Positions 24,342-31,815 of a stretch of 40,383 nucleotides of DNA are shown one piece after another (within the stretch, counting starts at the first letter, position 1; every line of letters starts with the position of its first letter). Under the pieces are notes generated by a model. The model was not told where the DNA came from. It did no database searches and worked only from the letters and a program-made list of their open reading frames with translations. This DNA is from JAZUCT01 sp045639255 (GTDB lineage: Bacteria; Bacillota; Clostridia; Christensenellales; UBA1242). The translations under genes and the position numbers were made by a program. The stretch lies in NCBI GenBank assembly GCA_045639255.1, contig JAZUCT010000053.1, positions 1 to 40,383 on the forward strand, given 5' to 3'.

Positions 24342-24391
24342 ACAAAAAAACACCCTTTCGGGTGTTTCTTTTGGTGCGGATGAAGGGACTT
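24342..24391. repeat. 50-bp direct repeat, proximal copy (in functional tRNA-Leu)
   Basis: Second copy of the 50-bp repeat, 167 bp from the first. It covers the tRNA operon terminator and the 3' 20 nt of the intact tRNA-Leu gene. Confidence 0.85.
24345..24367 (-). terminator. terminator of the six-tRNA operon
   Basis: Minus strand: AAACACCC-GAAA-GGGTGTTT followed by a T-run. A GNRA tetraloop on an 8-bp stem. A duplicate lies at 24181-24200. Confidence 0.9.
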
Positions 24392-24454
24392 GAACCCCCA
24401 CTCTTCCGAACTAGATCCTAAGTCTAGCGCGTCTGCCAGTTCCGCCACATCCGC
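24372..24454 (-). tRNA. tRNA-Leu (UAG)
   Basis: Acceptor GCGGATG / CATCCGC, anticodon stem CTAGA/TCTAG with loop CTTAGGA (anticodon TAG), long class II variable arm, T-loop GGTTCAAGTCC, encoded CCA. Last tRNA of the operon. Confidence 0.95.
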
Positions 24455-24479
24455 ATATTAACATATTTCTATGTTAATT

Positions 24480-24555
24480 TGGTGACCCATCCGAGATTCG
24501 AACTCGGGACACCTTGATTAAAAGTCAAGTGCTCTACCGACTGAGCTAATGAGTC
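24480..24555 (-). tRNA. tRNA-Lys (UUU)
   Basis: Acceptor GACTCAT / ATGGGTC (one G-T pair), anticodon stem CTTGA/TCAAG with loop CTTTTAA (anticodon TTT), T-loop GTTCGAATC, encoded CCA. Confidence 0.95.
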
Positions 24556-24561
24556 ATATTT

Positions 24562-24636
24562 TGGCTGGGGTAGCTGGATTTGAACCAACGAATGTCAGAG
24601 TCAAAGTCTGATGCCTTACCGCTTGGCGATACCCCA
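24562..24636 (-). tRNA. tRNA-Gln (UUG)
   Basis: Acceptor TGGGGTA / TACCCCA with discriminator G, anticodon stem CAGA/TCTG with loop CTTTGAC (anticodon TTG), encoded CCA. Confidence 0.95.
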
Positions 24637-24660
24637 TTATTTTGAGTGACTGTTGTTTAA

Positions 24661-24738
24661 TGGGGTGGAATAAGGGATTCGAACCCTTGATCTCCAGAGC
24701 CACAATCTGGCGCGTTAACCTGCTACGCTAAATCCACC
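24661..24738 (-). tRNA. tRNA-His (GUG)
   Basis: Anticodon stem CCAGA/TCTGG with loop TTGTGGC (anticodon GTG). Encoded G-1 opposite discriminator C, the tRNA-His identity mark; encoded CCA. The acceptor stem has one T-T mismatch (GTGGATT / ATTCCAC). Confidence 0.93.
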
Positions 24739-24756
24739 ATATTTAGCCACTCTTTA

Positions 24757-24833
24757 TGGTGTGCCAAGAGAGATTCGAACTCCCGACCCTCGCCTTAGAA
24801 GGGCGATGCTCTATCCAGCTGAGCTATTGGCAC
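24757..24833 (-). tRNA. tRNA-Arg (UCU)
   Basis: Acceptor GTGCCAA / TTGGCAC, anticodon loop CTTCTAA (anticodon TCT), T-loop GTTCGAATC, encoded CCA. Confidence 0.95.
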
Positions 24834-24853
24834 ATAACAGCTGTGAAATTTTT

Positions 24854-24927
24854 TGGAGCGGGTGATGGGAATCGGACCCACGCAGCCAGCTTGGAAGGCT
24901 GGAACTCTACCATTGAGCTACACCCGC
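24854..24927 (-). tRNA. tRNA-Gly (UCC)
   Basis: Acceptor GCGGGTG / CACCCGC, anticodon stem CCAGC/GCTGG with loop CTTCCAA (anticodon TCC), encoded CCA. First tRNA of the operon, 42 nt downstream of the promoter -10. Confidence 0.95.
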
Positions 24928-24968
24928 AAGTTATTTCACAACCATCTTTGCATTACGAATGCTTGGAT

Positions 24969-24997
24969 ATAATATCATATGATAAAAAATTTGTCAA
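24969..24997 (-). promoter_or_regulatory. promoter of the tRNA operon
   Basis: Minus strand: consensus TTGACA, 17 bp, TATTAT with TGA before it. Confidence 0.85.
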
Positions 24998-25030
24998 CAA
25001 AAAAATTGAATTTGTTTAATAATTTATTAA

Positions 25031-25231
25031 TTATTTTATTTGGTTTAATTTTTCAAGCATAAGTTTAAGATCCACACCATGAACTGCACTTGCTTCTTCC
25101 AAAGTTTCCATTTGACTCATTGGGCAAGCAAAACAATGCATTCCAAACCCCATAAGAATTTCTGGTGCATTTTCTTTAAGTGAAAGCACTTCGCCTATTG
25201 TCATATCCTTTGTTATTTTTTTGTTACTCAT
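25031..25231 (-). CDS. DUF1858 domain protein
   Basis: 66-aa protein consisting of one DUF1858 domain: 'ITKDMTIGEVLSLKENAPEILMGFGMHCFACPMSQMETLEEASAVHGVDLKLMLEKLN'. The CxxC of 'HCFACP' with the following 'ETLEEA' is the hallmark. In other proteins this domain occurs beside hybrid-cluster or ScdA/YtfE-type iron-sulfur repair functions, where the cysteines are thought to be redox- or metal-active; the stand-alone form is common in anaerobes and has no defined biochemistry. SD AAAGGA; TTGACA promoter upstream (25256-25284). Monocistronic, next to the tRNA operon. Confidence 0.9.
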   Translation of the reverse strand: MSNKKITKDMTIGEVLSLKENAPEILMGFGMHCFACPMSQMETLEEASAVHGVDLKLMLEKLNQIK

Positions 25232-25255
25232 AAAATTATTCCTTTTAACAATTGA

Positions 25256-25284
25256 AATTTAACACAACAAAGAAATAATGTCAA
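25256..25284 (-). promoter_or_regulatory. promoter of the DUF1858 gene
   Basis: Minus strand: TTGACA, 17 bp, TAAATT with TGT before it (extended -10). Confidence 0.75.
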
Positions 25285-25285
25285 A

Positions 25286-26158
25286 TTATTCATTTGGATT
25301 TATTGTTATTTTTCCGTTTTCAACCACTCTGTTGAATGTGTTTTTTTGTTGCTGAACTGGTTTAGTTATTTCATTTTGTTGCTGAAAATTATTTTGCGTT
25401 AAATTTAAGTTTTTATTTTGTTCGACATTATTAATATTTTGATTGTTTTGATGTATGTTTTGGCTTTTAGAAGGTGTTAAACTGCTTTTGTTTAACTTTT
25501 TCTTTTTATATTTTGTTAAGTCGGCATAATCTGTGAACTGAACAGTTTTAACAGAAATTCCATAGTTTGCAAGTTCGCTTTCAAGCTTTGCTTTAAAATT
25601 TGAAGTTGTTTCTGCATCGGTTAAATCAATAAGTTCACCATTATATGCATTAACAAACACAGAAAAATGGTTTTCAATTAAATTAAACATTTTTTTGTTA
25701 TAATCCAAATTATCCACAACCGCATCTTCAAGAAAAACATATTTTGTGTGAAGTGGAATGTTTGAAACTTCATAAGTTAAATTTGCTGAAATTTTTTCTT
25801 TAACTTTAACCGTTGCAAGTTTGCTTTGTTTTTTAAAGTTAAAAGTGTATGAAATTTCAGTTTTAAAAAAATAAACATCTGTTTTAAGTTTTTTTGTTTT
25901 TTGAGTTTCTTTGATATTTAACCTTTTATAAAGAAGTGGCAAAGTTTCTTCGCTTATTTTATGTTTACCTTCACTTAACACATCACAAGTTTTATCTTTG
26001 CACCTGAAAAAACATGTTTGCCCTTCTTCAACATATATGCTTTTGTTGGGTTTAAGTTTTTGCATTCGGTTACCTAGAAAAATCCAATTATGTTTTTCGG
26101 TTAGTTTTTTTTCGCATTTAATTTGGCAACCCAATTTTTTAAAAAAATTAAAAAGCAT
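25286..26158 (-). CDS. SPFH/band-7-like protein with Asn/Gln-rich tail
   Basis: 290-aa cytoplasmic protein. Residues about 37-200 read like an SPFH core: 'KPNKSIYVEEGQTCFFRCKDKTCDVLSEGKHKISEETLPLLYKRL' followed by strands 'YFFKTEISYTFNF' and 'LESELANYGISVKTVQFTDYADL'. That is the 'VEEGQ...G...L.T.N.P' pattern of the YdjI/virion-core SPFH branch. The last ~65 residues are low complexity (QNIHQNNQNINNVEQNKN...). A cysteine-containing N-terminus and no transmembrane helix are seen; the family often forms membrane-associated oligomers. SD AAAGGAAG. Divergent from a PRC-barrel gene, with promoters in the 117-bp gap. Function unknown; the fold call is moderate. Confidence 0.65.
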   Translation of the reverse strand: MLFNFFKKLGCQIKCEKKLTEKHNWIFLGNRMQKLKPNKSIYVEEGQTCFFRCKDKTCDVLSEGKHKISEETLPLLYKRLNIKETQKTKKLKTDVYFFKTEISYTFNFKKQSKLATVKVKEKISANLTYEVSNIPLHTKYVFLEDAVVDNLDYNKKMFNLIENHFSVFVNAYNGELIDLTDAETTSNFKAKLESELANYGISVKTVQFTDYADLTKYKKKKLNKSSLTPSKSQNIHQNNQNINNVEQNKNLNLTQNNFQQQNEITKPVQQQKNTFNRVVENGKITINPNE

Positions 26159-26186
26159 TAAAATCTTCCTTTGTTTTGTTAAATTT

Positions 26187-26215
26187 ATTATATAACATTT
26201 TTAAAAGTTAAACAA
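26187..26215 (-). promoter_or_regulatory. promoter of the SPFH-like gene
   Basis: Minus strand: TTGTTT, 17 bp, TATAAT. A plus-strand TATAAT at 26218-26223 may serve the divergent PRC-barrel gene, but its -35 is poor. Confidence 0.75.
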
Positions 26216-26275
26216 GTTATAATATTAAACTTTTACAGCATATATTATTAACACAAAGTTTGTTAGGAGGAAATT

Positions 26276-26926
26276 ATGTTTAAAGCCACAAATATTATTG
26301 GCATTCAAGTGATAAGTGTTTATGAGGGACAAGTTTTAGGGTATGTTAAAAATCTTATTTTTTCAGCAGATTATAAGAAATTAAAAGCATTGGTTATTTG
26401 TGATAGCAAAATTGAAGAAAAGCAATATATGTTAGATGTTAAAAACATTTTAAACCTTCAAGATGTTTTGTTTGTTAAAAACAGCACTTTGCTTCAAGTG
26501 AATGCTGTTCAGCAAGATAACTCGCCTATTAACCTACCCGCCTTTTTGCTAGATGGGAAAAAATTGGGTATTGTTTGTGATGTTATTTTAGATGATAAAT
26601 TTATTGTTTCAACTTTTGAAACAAGTGAACAAAATGTTAACAATATTGCAAAAATAAGCAAAGATTTAATTATATTTGGCAATGAAAACTGCAAATTTAA
26701 ACTTTGCAACTGCAAACCTAGAACTGAAAAACAAAAAGTTGTTCAAACAGTTAATAAAAACTCAAATGTTATTAACATTCCCTTTTTAATTGGAAAAAAA
26801 GTTGTTAAAGATATTTTCACTTTTAACAACGAAATTATTATAAGAAATGGCAGTGTTGTTACTGAAAAAATTATTCAAATTGCAAAAGTTAACGGAAAAC
26901 TTAGGGAATTGGCTTTAAGCATTTAA
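26276..26926 (+). CDS. PRC-barrel domain protein
   Basis: 216-aa protein starting with a PRC-barrel: 'FKATNIIGIQVISVYEGQVLGYVKNLIFSADYKKLKALVICDSK'. A second, weaker barrel-like repeat is 'PAFLLDGKKLGIVCDVILDDKFIVSTFETSEQ', and a third turn may be 'IPFLIGKKVVKDIFTFNNEIIIRNGSVV', so the protein may be a tandem of such units. YlmC/YmxH-type PRC-barrel proteins are common in Clostridia and Bacilli and are of unknown or sporulation-linked role. Two CxC-type cysteines ('CKFKLCNCKPR') sit in the linker. Strong SD AGGAGG 7 nt upstream. Convergent with the large surface-protein gene through a shared terminator. Confidence 0.8.
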   Translation: MFKATNIIGIQVISVYEGQVLGYVKNLIFSADYKKLKALVICDSKIEEKQYMLDVKNILNLQDVLFVKNSTLLQVNAVQQDNSPINLPAFLLDGKKLGIVCDVILDDKFIVSTFETSEQNVNNIAKISKDLIIFGNENCKFKLCNCKPRTEKQKVVQTVNKNSNVINIPFLIGKKVVKDIFTFNNEIIIRNGSVVTEKIIQIAKVNGKLRELALSI

Positions 26927-26930
26927 AAAT

Positions 26931-26959
26931 AAAAAATAGGCAAACTGCCTATTTTTTTT
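26931..26959. terminator. bidirectional terminator
   Basis: Stem AATAGGCA / TGCCTATT with a short loop, A-run to the left and T8 to the right, between convergent genes. Confidence 0.85.
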
Positions 26960-26960
26960 G

Positions 26961-28889
26961 TTAAAATTTTCTCCAGTAATATGAATGATAAGTGCTTGTT
27001 AAAAGAGTTGCATTTGCTTGTGTTGCATTTTCATCAGTTCCTGCATTAACAGTTACTGACGTGCCTGCACTTTGTTCGAAATCTGCTGTTGATGAATTAA
27101 CATACCAACCAGTTGAATTTTCAAATGTTATATTTTTTAATGCTTCGCAAGACCAAAATGCTTCCTTTCCAATATAAGTTACGCTTTCAGGAATAACAAT
27201 TTGAGTTAATGACCTGCAATTATAAAATGCATTATAACCTATGCTTTCAAGAGTGGTTGGAAGTTCAATGTTAATTAATTTAATGCAAGATGAAAATACA
27301 TTTCCTTCTAGTGTTAAAATTCCGTTTGGTAAATATATTGAAGGAAGAGCATAGCACCCTGCGAATGCCCCTGCACCAAGGCTTTGAATACAGCTGTTAT
27401 CTGGAATAGAAACATTTTCAAGAACATCACAACTGTTAAATGCTGAATTTCCAATTCTTGTTACTGAAACTGGAATGCTAATTTCTTTTAGGGCAGAGCA
27501 ACTTCTGAAACTGTTATCTGAAATACACAATAAACCTTCTGGCAAAATCACTTTTTCAAGTGTTGTGCAATCATAAAGCATACCATCAGGAATGATTGAA
27601 ATAGTGCTTGGAATTGTTACTTGTGTTAAACTGCCACTGAAAGGATTTTGCATATTCATAAAATCAACCTTTGCTGTAACAACAGGATAGCTTTCCCCTG
27701 AATTTGTTACACTGCTTGGAATTTCAATAACACCATCAAGAGTGCAAGCAGATATAGCTGCAATTCCTGCTTCGTTAAATATTTCAAATGTATATCCTGA
27801 TACTGCTGTGCTGTTTACAGATGTTGTTGAATTAAATACTGCTGTATAATTTCCATTAGATAAAGTTGAAGAAAAAGTTTGATTTATTATTTGATTTTGC
27901 CATTTTAAACAATTTTCTGCATCTTTATCAGTAAGATCCCATAGATCAATTATAGCATTTGGATTTGCTTTTAAAAAATCAATAAAAGTTTGAGTATGGT
28001 CAACAGCAGGTTCTGCAGATGAATCTATAAACCTTAGCGACGGAAAAGTTTCACCCATTTTACTTGCAATTGCATTAAATTCAGATGAATCTTGACTTAA
28101 TTCCATTGCTGTAAATAAACCAATCAAATAATTAGAATTTTCTAATGTCCATATATTCATTTCAACAAATTTACCTTCTTCGTTTTTCCAGCCAACCAAG
28201 GTTGAATTTGCAGTTTTTGGAGTTGCTGTTAAAATAAGATTTTCACCATCGACAGAATATGAAACTTCGCCAAGTTCGGTGTTATTTGGTTGAACGGGAG
28301 AAGTTCCCCAAATTTCTTTAATTGTTTTTACATCTGTGTGGGCTGATTGAATGGCTTCAAAAGTTATTGTTACTTCAATTGTTGAGTTTGGTGCAAGATA
28401 TGTGCTGTCAAGTTCTTCTTGCGTTGCATCTTCGCTTATTGTTAAAACAAGATTAAGTGCTGATGTTTCGTTTTCAGCATCCAGTTTGGTTAAATTAATT
28501 AGTTCGCTATCTTCGGTTAAACTGTCTGCTGCTGAATAATACATATAATCTTCAAGTTGAACCCAGCCAGTTGTTAAAGGACTTACGGTTGCTGAAATAA
28601 GTGATGCATATTGAGATTCAACATTCACTTTTGCCCTTACATACATGCTGGAACTTTCTGATTCTGCCTTGCCTTTTATATCGTTAATTGTTACAGTGCT
28701 GCCCGGCATAACAATTGCATTTGCTGGCAAGGTTGCTTTTGCTGTTATATCCACTTTGTTACCTAAGGTTATTGTTGCTGTTTTTGAATCGTTATCAGTA
28801 AACCATGCACCTGAAAAAATGAATGTTATTGATAGCATTGCAAAAACTGCAAGCGATATGATTATGCTGTTTTTAAAACGCTTTTTCAT
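26961..28889 (-). CDS. camelysin/TasA-like N-terminus fused to BspA-type leucine-rich repeats (surface protein)
   Basis: 642-aa exported protein. The signal sequence ('NSIIISLAVFAMLSITFIFSGAWFTDND') and the following 'TATITLGNKVDITAKATLPANAIVMPGSTVTINDIKGKAESESSSMYVRAKV' match the start of SipW-processed TasA/camelysin-type proteins. The C-terminal ~230 residues are LRR_5 repeats of about 23-24 aa with the 'xxIGxxAFxxCxxLxxIxIPxxVxxI' pattern. It has no LPXTG or visible anchor. The start at 28889 has GAGGTG 6 nt upstream; a GTG at 28898 is in frame but inside the SD. Strong TTGAAA/TATAAT promoter. No SipW-type peptidase is in this window. Probably a secreted matrix or adhesion protein; inferred. 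Confidence 0.75.
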   Translation of the reverse strand: MKKRFKNSIIISLAVFAMLSITFIFSGAWFTDNDSKTATITLGNKVDITAKATLPANAIVMPGSTVTINDIKGKAESESSSMYVRAKVNVESQYASLISATVSPLTTGWVQLEDYMYYSAADSLTEDSELINLTKLDAENETSALNLVLTISEDATQEELDSTYLAPNSTIEVTITFEAIQSAHTDVKTIKEIWGTSPVQPNNTELGEVSYSVDGENLILTATPKTANSTLVGWKNEEGKFVEMNIWTLENSNYLIGLFTAMELSQDSSEFNAIASKMGETFPSLRFIDSSAEPAVDHTQTFIDFLKANPNAIIDLWDLTDKDAENCLKWQNQIINQTFSSTLSNGNYTAVFNSTTSVNSTAVSGYTFEIFNEAGIAAISACTLDGVIEIPSSVTNSGESYPVVTAKVDFMNMQNPFSGSLTQVTIPSTISIIPDGMLYDCTTLEKVILPEGLLCISDNSFRSCSALKEISIPVSVTRIGNSAFNSCDVLENVSIPDNSCIQSLGAGAFAGCYALPSIYLPNGILTLEGNVFSSCIKLINIELPTTLESIGYNAFYNCRSLTQIVIPESVTYIGKEAFWSCEALKNITFENSTGWYVNSSTADFEQSAGTSVTVNAGTDENATQANATLLTSTYHSYYWRKF

Positions 28890-28908
28890 AGGTTTCACCT
28901 CGTTATTT

Positions 28909-28937
28909 ATTATATATAATAAAAATATTCATTTCAA
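28909..28937 (-). promoter_or_regulatory. promoter of the LRR surface protein
   Basis: Minus strand: TTGAAA, 17 bp, TATAAT. The next 110 bp upstream, to the trpS terminator, hold nothing I recognise. Confidence 0.8.
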
Positions 28938-29053
28938 TTTTAGAACACTCTTTTAACAACTGTCAAGCAATTCAACTTAAAAGATTCAATTTTTGATTAA
29001 TTAAATAACTTATGCTTTGCTAAGTTGTGTATTTTTAAAATTTACAAATAAAA

Positions 29054-29078
29054 CAAAAAAGTGGTTAAAAACCACTTT
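29054..29078 (-). terminator. terminator of gltX-trpS
   Basis: Stem AAAGTGGTT / AACCACTTT, followed on the minus strand by a T-run, directly after the trpS stop. Confidence 0.85.
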
Positions 29079-29080
29079 AA

Positions 29081-30070
29081 TTATCTGCCAAGTCCAATTT
29101 TTTGGCAAAGTTGTTGATATTTATTTTTTGCAATTTGAATTGAATAATCCCTGCCCTTATCAAGTGCATTATCAATAAGGTTAGAATTTATAAGTTTGTT
29201 ATATTTTTCTTGAACATTTTGCAAAAACAAGCAAACACAATCGGCAATTGCTTTTTTAAATGTGCCATAGTTGCAACCTTCAAATTCCTTTTCAACTTCA
29301 CTTAGTGAAATATTTTTTAAACTTGCATAGATTTGCATTAAATTTGAAATGCCGGGTTTATTTTTTTCATCGAACTTAACAACCGATTCAGAGTCTGTTA
29401 TTGCACGCATAATTTTTTTGCGGGCAACATTAACATCGTCAAGCAAATAAATTATTCCGTTGGTGTTTTCATTAGACTTGCCCATTTTTACACTTGGATT
29501 TAATAAATCCATTATTTTTGCGCCAGTTTTTGGCATTATTGGTTGTGGAATAACAAATGTGTTTTCACCATATTTTGAATTCATTCTTTCAGCTAAATCT
29601 CTGGCAAGTTCAACATGTTGTTTTTGATCCACTCCAACTGGAACAACATCAACATCGTAAAGCAAAATATCGCTTGCCATAAGTGCTGGATAAGTGAACA
29701 AACCACATGAAACTGCCTCGCCTTTTGCCTTTTTATCTTTAAATTGCGTCATACGGCTCATTTCACCAAAACCTGTGTTGCATTCCAAAATCCAACCAAC
29801 ACAAGTGTGATATGGATTTTCTGATTGAACAAAGAAAATGTTTTTTTCAAGTTCAACACCGCAAGCAACATATAAAGCAACATTTTTTCTTATTCTTTCT
29901 TTAAGAAGTTGCGGATTTTGTTCAACGGTGATTGCGTGCAAATCTGGAACAAAAACAAAACATTCATATTCGTTTGCGTATTGTGGAAATTGCTTTATGG
30001 CACCAATATAGTTTCCAAGTGTAAGTTCACCACTTGGTTTTAAGCCAGAAAGCATTCTTTTTTTTGACAT
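29081..30070 (-). CDS. trpS: tryptophanyl-tRNA synthetase
   Basis: 329-aa class Ic aminoacyl-tRNA synthetase. The HIGH-equivalent is 'PSGELTLGNYIGA' (12-24) and the KMSKS-equivalent is KMGKS near residue 198. 'HAITVEQNP', 'DILLYDVDVVPVGVDQKQHVELARDLA' and 'YGTFKKAIADCVC' are family features. Length is normal. It follows gltX by 13 nt with AAGGAG as SD, so the two synthetases are cotranscribed. No T-box leader is visible upstream of the operon. Confidence 0.97.
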   Translation of the reverse strand: MSKKRMLSGLKPSGELTLGNYIGAIKQFPQYANEYECFVFVPDLHAITVEQNPQLLKERIRKNVALYVACGVELEKNIFFVQSENPYHTCVGWILECNTGFGEMSRMTQFKDKKAKGEAVSCGLFTYPALMASDILLYDVDVVPVGVDQKQHVELARDLAERMNSKYGENTFVIPQPIMPKTGAKIMDLLNPSVKMGKSNENTNGIIYLLDDVNVARKKIMRAITDSESVVKFDEKNKPGISNLMQIYASLKNISLSEVEKEFEGCNYGTFKKAIADCVCLFLQNVQEKYNKLINSNLIDNALDKGRDYSIQIAKNKYQQLCQKIGLGR

Positions 30071-30083
30071 TTTGGTTTTCTCC

Positions 30084-31733
30084 TTATTTAATTAATCTTT
30101 GCTTAACTTCGGTGTTTCCAAGAAGCTTTGCAATTTCATATAGGTCTGGGGTGTTTCTTCTGCCTGTTAATTTAAGGCGAATAATTGTGGAAACATCTGC
30201 AACTGAACCAGCAAAATTTTGTGGATTTTTTTTATATTCTTTCATATCAGTTGCGCAATTAAATTGCGATGAAATTTCTTTAACTTTTTGAAACCACACA
30301 TCTTTTTCATCGTTTTCACAATATACATTTGCATAAGCACAAAGTATTTCGTTAATTTTTTGTGCTGAAAAATTTTGTGGCCAATCAAATTCGGCTGAAT
30401 TAAGTTTGTTATAACATTCAGAAAAGAAATAAGAATAAAGTTCAGGAACATCACTCCATTTTGCAATATCTTTTCTTGGTTTTTGAGTGCATCTATCTAT
30501 GTTAAACATTTTTATGCAAAACTCTTTGTTGTTTTGAAGAAGTTCGAAAAATGGTTTGTTAAATTCATTTGCCCATGTGCAAACAGCATTATAAACTTCT
30601 TCTGCTGATAGTGTTGAAATATAGTTTTTTGAAATGTTGTTTAATTTATCAATATCAAACAAACTTCCGCTTGAACTTAGTTTGCTTAGTTTAAAATCGA
30701 AATCCAAAATTGACCCATTAGGGTTTTTTGCACGCCAATCTTCAAAGTCAGAATTTGCAAGATTTAACAAATAATCGATAACCGCTTGAAATGGATAACC
30801 ATCTTTTGTGTAGAATGATACACTTGCTTCAGGATCTTTTGATTTTGAAAGTTTGCGTTTTTTGCCATTATCAAGTTTTTGAATATGTGGATTATGTGCA
30901 TATTGTGGGCATTCAAAGTTACACGCATTAAAAATTTGAGTATGTTCTGAAACTGGTGTGCCAGAATATTCTTCGCCACGAATAACCAAGGTTGTGTGCA
31001 TAAAATGATCGTCGCAAACATGTGCAAAATTATAAGGTGGAATGCCATCTGATTTAAGAAGAACTGCATCGTTTATGTTTGCATCCATTTCAATATCACC
31101 TTTAATTACATCGTGATAATTAAACCTATCACCTGCAACGGCGGTGTTTTTAAGCCTTATAACAAATGGTTTGCCTGCTTTTATGTTTTGTTCAATTTGT
31201 TCAAAAGTTAAATTTCGGCATTTTGCAAATTTGCCATAATAACCAACATTATCGCATTTAAGTTCTTGTTGAGTTTGCCTTATTTCTTGAATTTCATTAT
31301 CGGTGCAAAAACAAGGGTATGCTTTACCTTCGCTTACAAGTTTTTTTGCAACTGTTTGATAAATTTCTGCCCTTTCACTTTGCAAGTATGGCCCATATTT
31401 GCCTTTATCGGTGTTGCCAAAAGTTCTGCCTTCGTTAAATTCAATATTATAGTGTTTAAGCGTTTTCAAAATGGCTTCAACACTGCCCGGAACTTCACGC
31501 TTTTTATCGGTATCTTCAATTCTTAAAAAATAAACACCATCACTTTTTTTTGCAAGAGTTGATGCAACAAGGCAATTGAATAAATGGCCCAAATGCAAAT
31601 CCTTTCCTGTTGGGCTTGGTGCAAATCTGGTTACAACACCGGTTGTGTTTCTTTTAGGGTATTTTTGTTCAAAATATTCAACAGATTTTGTTATGTGTGG
31701 AAACAATAAATCTGCAAGTTTTTTATTATCCAT
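30084..31733 (-). CDS. gltX: glutamyl-tRNA synthetase (long clostridial type)
   Basis: 549-aa class Ib synthetase charging tRNA-Glu (some family members also charge tRNA-Gln, which would then need GatCAB). A ~33-residue N-terminal helix region precedes 'VTRFAPSPTGKDLHLGHLFN' with HLGH (47-50). KLSKS is at 294-298. 'YFLRIEDTDKKRE' and 'RGEEYSGTPVSEHTQIF' are typical. The length of about 550 and the N-terminal extension match a GltX subtype common in Clostridia, longer than the ~480-aa standard form. SD AAGGAAG. Its transcript probably begins inside a hairpin (31751-31805). Confidence 0.95.
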   Translation of the reverse strand: MDNKKLADLLFPHITKSVEYFEQKYPKRNTTGVVTRFAPSPTGKDLHLGHLFNCLVASTLAKKSDGVYFLRIEDTDKKREVPGSVEAILKTLKHYNIEFNEGRTFGNTDKGKYGPYLQSERAEIYQTVAKKLVSEGKAYPCFCTDNEIQEIRQTQQELKCDNVGYYGKFAKCRNLTFEQIEQNIKAGKPFVIRLKNTAVAGDRFNYHDVIKGDIEMDANINDAVLLKSDGIPPYNFAHVCDDHFMHTTLVIRGEEYSGTPVSEHTQIFNACNFECPQYAHNPHIQKLDNGKKRKLSKSKDPEASVSFYTKDGYPFQAVIDYLLNLANSDFEDWRAKNPNGSILDFDFKLSKLSSSGSLFDIDKLNNISKNYISTLSAEEVYNAVCTWANEFNKPFFELLQNNKEFCIKMFNIDRCTQKPRKDIAKWSDVPELYSYFFSECYNKLNSAEFDWPQNFSAQKINEILCAYANVYCENDEKDVWFQKVKEISSQFNCATDMKEYKKNPQNFAGSVADVSTIIRLKLTGRRNTPDLYEIAKLLGNTEVKQRLIK

Positions 31734-31750
31734 TTTAATTTCTTCCTTAT

Positions 31751-31805
31751 AAAAAAAGTGCTTTTAAGCACCTTTCATTTTAACACATTCACTGTTTTTT
31801 GTAAA
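31751..31805 (-). promoter_or_regulatory. gltX-trpS promoter with terminator-like hairpin at the transcript 5' end
   Basis: Minus strand: TTTACA (31800-31805), 17 bp, TAAAAT (31777-31782) with TGT before it. The predicted start is at about 31770-31773, directly followed by the palindrome GTGCTTAAAAGCAC and seven T. The hairpin can terminate the gene at 31816, but it also forms the first ~20 nt of the gltX mRNA, just before the SD. Confidence 0.7.
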
Positions 31806-31815
31806 CTAACTTAAC

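Noticed and set aside
24156..24401. Minus-strand 81-codon ORF across the tRNA-Leu end
   Set aside because: It is a translation of tRNA-Leu, two terminators and the repeat insert; composition follows the RNA gene.
24756..25019. Plus-strand 87-codon ORF
   Set aside because: Antisense translation of tRNA-Arg and tRNA-Gly plus the operon promoter.
31734..31815. T-box leader for gltX-trpS
   Set aside because: The region is far too short and has no T-box sequence or specifier stem; only a small hairpin is present.
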